This document shows positions 11,451-22,320 of a DNA stretch of 64,000 nt, piece after piece; within the stretch, counting starts at the first letter, position 1; the number at the start of each line of letters is the position of its first letter. Source of the DNA: Rhytidiadelphus loreus (lineage: Eukaryota > Streptophyta > Bryopsida > Hypnales > Hylocomiaceae); NCBI GenBank assembly GCA_947034895.1, contig OX344763.1:14911001-14975000 (forward strand), given 5' to 3'. The notes below the pieces were generated by a model. The model saw only the letters and a list, made by a program, of their open reading frames with translations. It was not told where the DNA came from and did no database searches. The position numbers and the translations under genes are program-made.

Positions 11451-12450
11451 GTTACAAAAATTGAAACTTGAAGGAGAAAAGATTTCACCAATTTTGTTTT
11501 ATAGAAGTGTACTTTTGGATGTCTAGAAATCACAAGAAGAAAACAGCATTTTACTTGTCGAAAAGTATGTTTTAGTTGTCAAATCTGTGTTTACCGTGAC
11601 ACAAACTGCATTATACTCAATAGAAAAGTATCATATTGATTTTGTTGAGTTCTCCCTTAGTAATGCAAAATTCTACGTTCCAATGTTTTAACACAAAATT
11701 TGACAAGTAAAATGCAAATTTTTGACAAGTAAAACGCATAATTTTGTTTTAGGATGCAAAATTTTGTGTTATGAAGGGAGACCTCCACAAAATCAAGATG
11801 ATACTTTACTATTGAGTACAACGTAGTTTCTATCAAGTAAAACACAATTTTCTTCTAGTTTTCTTCTAGTGAATGCATGCACGATGGAGCCTTCTTTGCA
11901 TCTATATAGAGGACAAAAAAATTTACTTTTTCTAAAATTTCTTTGGCAAATTCCTAAAACCTTAATAGAAGAACATTGTATTTGAATCTTGAAGTGAAAA
12001 TCACCATTTTAGACTTATTAAAGTACTTGGAACCTCTAAAATTTAAAGATTGACAAATTAGAAAAATAGTAAAATAACTTCTAAAAATCACTCAAAAATA
12101 TTGATCAACTTAGGCAATGTACCATTTACCTTTGTTAAGAATTTCAAGTACAATGAACAAAATTCCTAGAAACTATGCTCAATTTTGCGTTGGGTGTGCA
12201 ACATGTGATGCAAAATAATATAAGTATTTGATGCTTTCACTCAACTATTGTTGCCAGTCATCAATTGAAATAAAATCACATTTCTTTAATGCTAATTTGT
12301 GATCCTTTCAATCCTTTCAAATATTGAACCTCCTTCAGAGGACTAGGTGTCTCTCGCTTTCACTGAAGAGTTTTCATTGGACCTCACTATAAGGTAAGAG
12401 CCCATTTAAGAGCTTACACATTGCAGAAGATACCAAGATTGCAAATACCT
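11451..12450. other. AT-rich spacer, no gene seen
   Basis: I see nothing recognisable. A 62-codon minus-strand frame at 11657-11845 looks random. Confidence 0.35.
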
Positions 12451-12451
12451 T

Positions 12452-12673
12452 AGATGGAGCTTCCACATATTTCAAACGAACTTTACTCAAGTATATTTTT
12501 GATTGCAAATCTGGGTGGTCATAGGCTACCCTACCTTACCTGTAGCTTCCACATATTTCAAACGAACTTTACTCAAATATATTTTTGATTGCAAATCTGG
12601 GTGGTCATAAGCTACCCTACCTTAGATGTAGCTTCCACATATTTCAAACAAACTTTACTTAAATATATTTTTG
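12452..12673 (+). repeat. 86-bp tandem repeat, about 2.6 units
   Basis: Three copies of 'gcttccacatatttcaaac' start at 12459, 12545 and 12631, exactly 86 bp apart. Each is followed by 'gaactttactcaaatatatttttga' and, in the first two, by 'ttgcaaatctgggtggtcata'. Differences between units are few, so the expansion is recent. Confidence 0.9.
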
Positions 12674-12699
12674 AGGGCCTAAACCTACCCAACAGAAAA

Positions 12700-14250
12700 G
12701 GGGATCAGTGCTTAGAAGGACGCTTTGTGGACATCCCAACTTAATCCAGGATAATTTAATTAAAAACCGTTATCACACAGGCAGCTAAGTTGAGTGTTGC
12801 AATAATCTGGGAAAACCCCGTGTGCAGAATTCTGTCACAATACACTCCACGATCGAAATAATGATGCTAGAGCACGTAAGCTGCACAGATATACAAAGTA
12901 CCGTTAGAATAGGTTAAGAAAATATACAAAAATCAAATACTTTTAAAAACTGAATTGAAGTACTTTGTGTTTTAAGAAACGAGAGTGATTTGCAACCCGA
13001 TCAGCCAGTAAGTGCATACCTGAAATTTCATTCATTAGAAAAATCACCAGTGCCTTCAACTCATCTTCACGAGCAATAAGCCTTTAGCTGCACGAAGTAA
13101 TTGAGTGATTCAGCAGCAAAAATACATATAATATCACAGAAATTTTCATCGTTTCTTTTTACCATCTACATCAGGCTTCACTGGGACTTGTAGAGCTGAC
13201 ATGAAAAGAAGACCCAATTAGAATTCAGGAGTACATTGATAAATAGATATTACAATCACTACGGTACTACATCGAAATTGATTACGTAAAGAAGTCAATC
13301 CGTAATTTACTTACAGCAGAAGGGACATCAAAACTCCTAACGCCACCACCAGTCCCAAATACTATGTACGGTTCCAAATGCTCTGCAAAACCACCCCTAA
13401 GGTGACTTAGCATGATTGCATGTAGAGAACCAACTGCTAAAATATATTTTAACAGCAAAGTGTTCGAAGTCTCCAGTGAAATAAAGTCTGCGTCAATCTC
13501 ACAGCACATTGGACTATGAAAATAGTATTCATCCCAAGAAACAAATAATGACAACAAATAAGAAGCACCTATTGAGAAGATTCCTTGGCATTAACTCCTG
13601 CACACGCAACCAATATCAAGACGCTCAGGAACCACAAGAACCGCTAAGTCACATAAATCTTAGATCATACGAATGATTAGTGTGCATGATTTCATAAACG
13701 AGAAAAAGGATTTGCGTACTGATAAATACAACGTGCACCAAGTCTGTAGAAAACAGTTTATGGATTTCACAATGGCGTTACAAATACGTATACAATACTA
13801 CGCAACTGCTCTTGCTTAAGAAATCGTACAGGAATTATGTGACACTGTGAGTTGGCTGCAGTCTACTCTTGGCCCCTCTATTCTTTACAGATGCAGACGA
13901 GGATCCTCTCATGTTTCTACTCTTCTGACTCTGTTGCAGCCTTAACCAGAGAAGGCTGCAACAACAGGCAAGGCTACCGGGGAGAAGGCATAGCTTGAAG
14001 AATGGTTGCTTCTGCGCACAATGATTCTCTTGTCAGTTAGCCCTTTCCTGTAGAATATACGCTTAGGTTTGCTATACAGTTCCAAAGTATACACCCATTC
14101 AGGAGGGACTAACGTTTGTAAACAGTGAAAATTCACAGAACACAACACTAACCTGGAAGAAGCTCTGAAGTCCGGTGGTAATACTCCATATTTGAACTTC
14201 TTGACGTTCATCTTCAACCACGCTCTGCCCATGCACCTACAGATGACACA
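12700..14250 (-). other. Exon-like islands downstream of the kinesin gene, gene not identified
   Basis: Composition is less AT-rich here than in the flanks, and several minus-strand blocks look like exons. One at about 14244-14160 is bounded by ctgtag and CAG|GTTAGT and reads either GRAWLKMNVKKFKYG or VHGQSVVEDERQEVQ by frame. Others are a block near 13390-13310 (HLEPYIVFGTGGGVRSFDV, then GTAAGT), a possible terminal block near 13190-13150 (LQVPVKPDVDGKKKR, stop) and one near 13090-13025 (RLIAREDELKALVIF, then GTATGC). The phases do not join into one clear protein and I recognise no family. They could be the true 3' exons of the kinesin gene, a separate small gene, or remnants of one. Confidence 0.3.
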
Positions 14251-14417
14251 ACATTTTAGAACTCCATCTTTCAATAATACCATCTTTCAATCTTTTACAG
14301 GTTATAGAGATAAAATGAGAAAGATGCATATGAAATTAAAACAGCCACGAATTTCAATTACGTTATCAACTGAAGGGCTGTAAACGAACTTTGACACTAA
14401 TTCAACAGTAATGTCTT

Positions 14418-14471
14418 CACCTACTATCAAGACAGTGATCTCACTTGATTTCACTGGCTTGATAGTAGGTG
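14418..14471. repeat. Near-perfect 21-bp hairpin
   Basis: CACCTACTATCAAG-a-CAGTGA (14418-14438) pairs with TCACTG-g-CTTGATAGTAGGTG (14451-14471) across a 12-base loop. There is one mismatch in 21 positions. It lies in the 3' flank of the kinesin gene. Confidence 0.85.
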
Positions 14472-14823
14472 ACAACGTTATTATTGAATATGACTAATGA
14501 ATCTGATGATGATGATGAATTAGGACCAAGACTGCTCCACTTCAAATAATGGGAGTCAAAGCAATTAACTGTTCCCGGAGGAGAAAACCGTTTATTTCTC
14601 TACGAGGTGCAGTGGCAGCCACCTCTAGACTCCATTCCATACCTCCAGACTACCTCCAGAGTAATCTACCAGAAACTGAGTTTTCTGCCAACCTACCTTC
14701 TAAGACGGGAAGTATGAACATCTCTGGGGAAAAAACGTTGAAAACAGACGCATACTTCGATGCACATCATTGTAAAATTCCTTCCGTCGTTAATCACAAA
14801 AATTTACGAGTCACGACAAAAAC

Positions 14824-17800
14824 CTTTTCTATCTTCATCTTGTCACCTCCAGTATCGCATCGCTGTTGATGAAGGTCCTCGGACCACACTTCCTGCTTAT
14901 TTCTCAAGACCGCGATCTGCTCCCAATGACAACAAAGGAGAACTCAACGCCACGGAAACATGTAGCAAGCCCGAAAGGAGACCTGCTGCTGATATTTGCT
15001 TTCTTGCGGCGCCTTGGCGAGAGGGTTTTGTGGGGTCACATCGTACCTGAACCTTTAGCTGTTTCAATTTCTGCAACGAAACACACGAAAATCAGTGTAA
15101 TGTAATCCGAAGCGTGTTCAAATCATTTCAATCCTTCATTACTGTTTTTCATCCCTGCTGCAAAATTAAAATGTAATAACGAACTGGGATAGGATTGTGA
15201 AACATTAAAACCCATCAGATATTCTACCGTTTTCTATGGATCACAGTTCATACAAATACTCAACTGCTGTCATTAATTGATGCTTATTTTTCAAAAGGAC
15301 ATTTTTCCATTGGAGTGTAGTCTTGCCTGATTAGACACTCATACCTGCAGATACTTCTTTTCCTCTTCAAGTTCCACCAACTTTCTTTCGAAGTGTTGCT
15401 TCAAGACTGTGGCATCAGGTCGTACAAATAACTTAATCTCCGCCTGAAACACAGCATAGACCACAACAGCTGAGAAGGTCGAATGATTTTCAAGCATTCC
15501 ATCTGAGTCACCCATATCCAACACGCAAGGAATGGCACTATCTGTCGTTCACAGTACACAAAGATATCCTAATAAGCAATGGCAAGCATGAGGTCAGGGA
15601 CTCAAGCTCCTTTGCATAGTACACAATTGGCTTGAAGTAACCCTCTCAATAGGCGATCTCTTCACCTCTTTCTGCTCAAGGCGTTTATCTATTTCCCGTA
15701 ACTCTTTGTCGAATTTCTCTTGCGCCGACGTGCGTTTAAACTCCAACAGTAATTCAGTATCAATATCTCCAGAGAATTCACCTGCAAACACCATGCATTT
15801 GTAAGGGACACTACAGAGCTTATCAAATATTCAAACAGTAACAATTGAGAAATTGATTGACGTAAAAATACAAAGAAAGCATCGAGCACAAGGCATAATG
15901 TTAACCTAATAAAAATGCCAACATCAAAAGATGAAAAGATTGGAAAATATTCATGAAAGGACAATTATTCAAAACTTGGAATCGGACGGGACTCGAATCT
16001 TATACCAGGGCGTAAGTAAATATCCCCATCAATGCCTGCAACGCCAAAACCTGGTCCAGCTGTACTCTCACTCATGCTCCGGGATGACGTAGAAGAAGGA
16101 GGTCTAGAGGAAGTATCAGATGGAATTCTAGCGTGTTGCAGTTGTTGTAGCTCAAATTCTAATTCTTGAATCCTATTTACATACCCTTTTAGCAGTTCAT
16201 CCGTCTGTATGAAAAATCAGAGTCAGACACTGCAGGACTCCAGGAAATACATTTGAATTGCACATTCATGGATTCAAACCAATCAAAGGTATAAACATTG
16301 GGTTTTCTCAACCACCTAATTTCCCATACAAATAAGCGTACCTGGACATCAAGTCCTTCATCAAGCTCCTCAAAAGATTTTCCAGATCGAAGTTGATCAA
16401 GCTTGATTCTAAGCTTGTCGCGCTCCATCTGTGCATGAAAATGTCAGACTTTTTGCAATGGTCATCAAAGAATCACCTGGACACTTAGCTGTAGAGCACA
16501 ATCAAGAGGACAAAACCTCTCATGACTTGCTAAATGAATGTGACGACAAAAGCAACACCAAGCTTACTTGTGATTCTAAAGCACATTGAGAAAGTGCATC
16601 AATGCGATCACGAGCCTCTTCCAACTCACGCCCCAAATCCATGTTGCTAGCTTCAAGCCAGGCAACCTTTTGCTTCAACATCTGTAAAATTTGAAACTAT
16701 GTCTTCAGCGTCACTTCCTTAGTCAAAGTTATTATCATATAAAGCAACAAACTGCACATTAAAAAGCAGATACCTCGTTCGTACCTGAACTTCAGTATTT
16801 GAAGGAGCCCCTGCCCTAGCATATAGAAGCTCAGCTTGCATGAGCTCAAGTTGTTGTCTCATTCGCTGCATCTCAGCTGCAAGCGGATCGCGATTGACCT
16901 GATCACACAGAAGAAGCTTCTTCTGTTAATATCCACAGACGACTGCTTTCCTCCTCAATAAAGTTAGTTAGTGAAAAGAAACACATCAGACTCATGATTA
17001 AAATGAACCAGTTAATATTCAAGATCCTCGTTCAAGCGTCACATTCAGTATGTCCCATAATACACAAAAGATACTCACTGTAGGCTTATTTCGAATGTTG
17101 CGAGCCCTATTAGCGTACTTAAGAGTATTAATAGACTCCTCAGCATTTACATCTGCTGGACTCACACAAGCTGCAAGTCACAAAAACAAAAACAAAAAAA
17201 ATTAGGTTGAATAACTGATAAAAGTACAGTAAAATCATAAATTATATGCTTGCATCAGAATAACAGCCAGAGTAAGAAAATGAATGCTTGCATCAGATTA
17301 CTCACCAATCATGACCGTCCTACTGTTGCCTCCAAGGGAATCCTGCAGCCATCAGAACTAATTCAGCACTGTTTGGTGAAAACATAGGACGCAGTGGAAA
17401 ATAAGGATACCCAATTCACTAGAAGCCGTAAACCTAAGAAAGGTTCCACGACTACAGATAATTACCAAAACCAACTCATCCTCGTACAAGACAAATAGCA
17501 TCCCGACCAAAGTTTGGGAAATTCTTACCTGAAGTAATCGTGTTAACTTGCTATCCCGATAAGGAACATGACCTCCTTCTCTACGTTTTTTTTCATCGCC
17601 CAACGCACTGATCACGTTTCCAAGTGCTAGAAGGCCTCTATTTATGTGCACACCTAAGAAAGTTTGCAGCACGTAGATTCACAGTTACTTGTGCATTCAG
17701 AGCACTAGAGATTCTTAATTAATAAACCCAAGAACGGGCACACCCTTATCATCACACTCAAGAAATAGGTTCTAAAATTATAGAACTTGCAGATTATATG

Positions 17801-20094
17801 ACAGTGTGAGCATCCCACAATAGAGACATTCAGCACCTAGAGACTGTAATATCTGAAAAGCAAGACAAAGGGAAAGTTATCCAAAGAGGAAATGTCGGTA
17901 AACCTTCTTTGAAACGAAGACCATCAGCCCCTGTTCGCTTTGCCCTTTCCGAGCCAGCCAAATCTACAAGATGTAACTTCGCACACAAATAATCTTCGCT
18001 AACGTCCTCGGGTGAAGGATTTCCACCATCGGGAAGTGGATCCCATTTGCGGCGCTGCTCGAGTGTGATAGTGAATATCGCATGCGATCGACTGCACATT
18101 CGGCAAAGAGACGCCTATGAATTACGCGACCCCTAAGATGGACATGTGCAAGCAAATCCCCCTGTTTCGGCTAAAAGATTATTGCTGATATTGTAACATC
18201 CACCCGCCAATGTGATGTCCTAAATAAAGGTTCAATTCTTACCAACAAAACACTAAAATGAACACGATCCTGAGATTATAAAACAACGACCTTCAGCACT
18301 ATCTGCCACAAGTTTCTTAGCAGCACAATACAACAATTGTGATCTCAAATAGCAACTACTACTCTAGATCGTGATCATGATATTAGAATTTCTTCAAAGT
18401 GCGACTCGAGAAACCTGGAACGAAGTGCAATATAGCTACGTGCGGTCACAATAAGAAAGTTAATGCATTCGACTAGTCCGCTTCGCACATTCACAAGGCA
18501 TGCAAAAGTAAGTGATGACCTTGAGTGGGAGTTCATGTTCGTGCTTCCAGTAGCACGACAAAGAGAGCCGTGCTCTAAGTAAGCCGCCATTTCCTCCAAG
18601 CTTTTTACGTCAGCCTCTGTCACACCCATTAAGGTGATTCCCCCAGCGGTCGTTTCCCGAATTTGTATGGGTGGCTTGCCTACAGCTAATGACTTCAAAC
18701 CTCCTCCAAATATGTATTCTGTTGATGGGGGATTCGGATCCAGTAGATCATGAATTTCCTCCTTCAGTATCTATACACATAAAGAACAATAAGGTTTAAA
18801 ACAAACATAAACGCATAGATCTTCTTAGAGATTGCCGCTTTGAAGAATTAGCCAAGAACAAAATACCAGTACGATGACAGGTTTAGACACGTATGTGAGA
18901 AGAAGAATTTCTTGTGCACACACAGAGCCATCTGGTAAAGGATTCACGACATTGAGAAGACGTTACAAGTGAAAAACAGTTTTCCAAATCAAGAATGAAG
19001 TCAGACTGCATGCTCAAGAGAACTAAAATTCAGGCCAACGCGTACAGCTGTACTAACAGAACTCCAAGCTGATCGATGCAGACGACACTGTTTGGAATCC
19101 GAAGTTCCTCCGTAACCTCTGAATCTAAGTGGGCATAGATATCACCGCACCTCAATAAATGAAACTCGGAGCTGAAAATCAGCCTTATGTTTAAGTGTTT
19201 CAATCCTCTGAAAAATAGTCTGCATAACTTGCGGAGTGACTCCTTCTGGGCAACCTCCGACAGTGTAACCAGTACCCATAGTATACGTTTTCCCGGATCC
19301 TGTCTGCAATAAAAGCAAAAAGTATGCCACGAGTAAAAACAAGTACCCGGAAAAAACTCGCAACTTTAAATAGGTTTGATTCTTGTGATATATTCACATT
19401 GTTCCATACTGTGCGTCTAAGTAATCATAACACTCTTCGTGATCAGCTAGGGCACAGATCAGAAGCTATTTACATGATCCCTCCTGAGTGCAGTATCAAC
19501 ACACCTGTCCATATGCCAAAACTGTGGCATTGTAACCGTGGAATAACCCCTCAACCAACGGTTTCACACACTTGTCGAAAATTGTTGGGGGCGGAGTAGC
19601 AGAATCCCCAAAGACGTAGTCAAATGTAAAAGAATGATGACCAATTTGAACCTGTCACACGCGAGCCGGTATACAAACTTTAACCGTTCGAATTTAACAA
19701 GAAAACGACTTCGTATTAATTCAGGAAATGTTGGTATAATCATAATTACTGAAATTGCGATACGATAACTTCACATATTGGTTTAGTTAATGAGAAAATT
19801 TGACCGTCAAATGCTTGGAGTCAGGAGAATCTTCAATCATCCAAACAAAAACCAGCAAGAGATACGCAATTGCAGGAAATATAAGCGGCCGAAATAAGCA
19901 GGTACAATGAGAAAAGTGACTACCTGTGGTTCGCCAGGAACAACAGCAATGCATTCCTTGCATCCATGAATACGCTCCAGTGGAATGAGAGGTCGTATGT
20001 TGAGAGCAACCTGAACAGCCTGCGTTGCCTCACTCTCGTCCAAGGAGCTAACCTCGTCGCGTGGGTCACTCTCATATCCATTTCCATTCTCCAT
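14824..20094 (-). CDS. Kinesin-4 motor protein (FRA1/KIN4A type), apparently C-terminally shortened
   Basis: This is a plus-end-directed microtubule motor; plant kinesin-4 proteins of this type move along cortical microtubules and affect cell-wall deposition. Exons read by eye: 20094-19924, 19651-19505, 19303-19151, 18770-18520, 18091-17904, 17653-17529, 17342-17306, 17170-17079, 16898-16785, 16681-16568, 16428-16342, 16204-16006, 15781-15666, 15443-15345, 15070-15047, 14916-14824. All phases match and GT/AG borders are present. The motor (about residues 27-385) is intact: P-loop GQTGSGKT (105-112), SSRSH (240-244), LVDLAGSER (282-290), then [18 protein letters not shown]. Coiled coil follows, interrupted by a Ser-rich linker near residue 525. 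The first 14 exons give 631 residues. The micro-exon (KLKQLKVQ) and the next one (IAVLRNKQE...) resemble later FRA1 coiled coil and bring it to 670. Family members are usually 1,000-1,300 residues. About 30 residues expected between exons 14 and 15 were not found, nor was the C-terminal half. ATG at 20094 is chosen because MENGN precedes the conserved [10 protein letters not shown]. Confidence 0.9.
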
Positions 20095-21450
20095 CACCCT
20101 AGCTGTGTCTAAGTCACAGCTTAGGGCTTTAAAGAGAGTTAACGTCCGTAGTAAAAAGCAGCATTGAGCACGACGAGAGCGATTGATAAACTGTTGGCAG
20201 TGATGAGGGCTGAGTCACTGTAGTATTCAATTAACCTCGCCTTGGCAATAGAGGGAGCAATGGAAGAGAATGAACGGCACATGCTGCTATTTCATAAATG
20301 TATACTGTTCCCTGCATCATTCTGATCGACGTCTCCTCCAATCGCTTGTGAAACAAGTCTTCAATTCTCTCTTACTATGGCGATAATCCTGGCTTGATCC
20401 GCATATTTCAGGTGCTGACAACATTGCATTCTTAACGTGAAAATCCTGATCACATCCAAAACAACTAGCATAAACATATATACAAAACCTAATACTGTTG
20501 GGATGACTCAGGACAATACGAAACCAAAATCCGTTTCTTAAATACCTTTCAGCTCCAAATTGTAATCCTGACGAGGAAAAACCTATCTCAAACTAAACAA
20601 GGACGACGAGAAAACGCACGATCGAACTCCACAAGAGTTTTGGCGATCTAATACGAGGCGACCCGTACAAATTTGCAAATTGAAGCTCGAACAACATCAA
20701 GGTCCAATTGAATAGAATGTAAAAACAGACTCCAGAAACCCCGATCCACATCTAGTGCATAGATATTCCAATCCACCTACTCGCGCAATCCACGAACAGG
20801 ATCGCAAAACCAAAGCCTTCAAAGCCATCCCCTAATCGCAATCCAACAAGTTCCGCAAACACTTCCTACACGACGACAGAACTAAATATTCTCCCCGCAA
20901 TTTTCAAACACAGGCAATCGACTCGCCTCGTCCTCAAACACAACCGATCCTAAACTGACGCAACGGACCTGCTACACAACCCCGAGCACCAGCCACAAAA
21001 AAACGCTGCCACAAAACCTAATAACCAGCTCCGTAATCTCCACAATCAACCTACATTCATCCAAGCCATCGCTCATCCCGCGCACACCGTGATCACCAAA
21101 CGAAAGCATTCGACTCATCGCCAGCACACAAACCTCCTGCACATCGCCCTCGCCAAAGCAGAGCCTTCTACAACCTTCCTTTCAAATCCTCACTAAGACC
21201 AAAACAATCAGAACTGCACTGAAACTAAATGGAAAACGGCTCTGAAAGGCTCAAACGACGAACATACCCTGCTATAATGGTTTCCGGAAATCGAATTCTG
21301 TGACAGAAGTACCGTAAGAGAGAGACGAGGACGCCATCGCTTCAAGGCACTGGCTGCCAAATCAACCATACGGCCGGATCCACAGTCAGAGAAAACGGGT
21401 ACGAGCGATGCGTGTGCTTTGTTGGGAAGAGAGAGGACGAGAGGACCGGG
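20095..21450 (-). promoter_or_regulatory. Leader and promoter zone of the kinesin gene, probable 5' UTR intron
   Basis: No long frame exists here, but composition is clearly less AT-rich than the spacers. On the minus strand an acceptor (acttagacacag, about 8 bases before the start codon) and a strong donor (GCAGG|GTATGT near 21262) could bound a 5' UTR intron of about 1.1 kb. Just upstream of that donor, a small open frame of 21 codons (21337-21272, beginning MASSSLSYG) would be an upstream ORF if the leader starts near 21.35-21.45 kb. GC-rich, CpG-containing sequence at 21340-21580 fits a promoter. All of this is inferred from sequence only. Confidence 0.4.
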
Positions 21451-21718
21451 TCGGGTCGGGCCACCCGGTATTTCAACGGGTTTCCACCAGTCGCCATCGG
21501 GCTACCCATGAGGCCGTGCCCCGGGCTTCCATTGCCTTTGCCGAAAAAGCGCGCGCCTTTTCATGCCTTGTCCTGTCCTGTCATTCTCTTTCCATTGGAC
21601 CGGGCTTTTTCATTTTTCTTTCCTGTTTTAAATTTGAACTTCTATAAAAAAAAAATTGCAAGTTTTTGATTCTAATGAAGGGGACCTTTTGAAGGCCCAA
21701 GGAGAAGATCTGTATAGG

Positions 21719-22320
21719 ACCCTGGCATTTATTGCATGGGTGGGTGAACTCAGGAATTTTCACTTTGCAAAATATCTGTAAAAACTTCTGCCCCTATTTT
21801 GTGGTGGATTATAATTTCAGATTTGTATTGGACCTTGACATTTCATAACATTCTTTATCATTGAGGTAGGGGTCCCTTTTGCATCCTTGAAAAGCAAACC
21901 CCTATAGTGAAAAAAATTGTCTTATATGGCTCCTTAGCGGCACTTCCTATCCTTGAATCACAGGATAAGTCCCTCCCCAATATCTTACCTTAAAGCATAA
22001 TACTTTTCCAGCTTGGGGAGGACCATTGCTTGGTTATACAGTATGATGATACTTTTCCAACATGGGGGAGACCACCATGCTTGGTTATACGATGTTATGT
22101 TATTGTAAGGGCAAGGGTGGACTCCAAAATTTTCACCTTGGAGGATAAATGTAAAATTTTGTCCCTACTTTGTGGTTGGCTATTTTAGATCCATGTTGAA
22201 TCCTAGTAACTATTGTAAAGGCCGGGGTTGGATTCTACAATCTTCACTATGCAAAATTAAAGAAAAAATATGTTCTCTTCTTGGCGGTTGGTTATTTTTT
22301 AATTTCTCATTCTTTCTATC
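21719..22320 (+). repeat. Three diverged direct repeat units
   Basis: A unit with 'ttttcac(c/t)ttg', then 'cc(c/t)ta(t)tttgtgg', 'ttggctatttt' and 'cc(a)tgttgaatcc'-like blocks recurs at about 21719-21845, 22090-22205 and 22205-22320. Between the first two lies a block (about 21845-22090) that is the inverse of about 38570-38800. No coding capacity is seen. Confidence 0.5.

Noticed and set aside
12452..12673. CRISPR-like spacing of repeats
   Set aside because: Whole 86-bp units repeat without unique spacers, and the DNA is eukaryotic.
14549..15105. Plus-strand frames of 79-106 codons
   Set aside because: They are antisense to the last recognisable kinesin exons and show no family motif.
15130..15170. 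Remnant of the missing kinesin exon (a RDEKQ-like reading)
   Set aside because: The match to the expected sequence is only a few residues and runs into stops; chance cannot be excluded.
15975..16010. tRNA-like T-arm on the minus strand
   Set aside because: A TTCGAGTCCC motif occurs at a kinesin intron border, but no cloverleaf can be formed around it.
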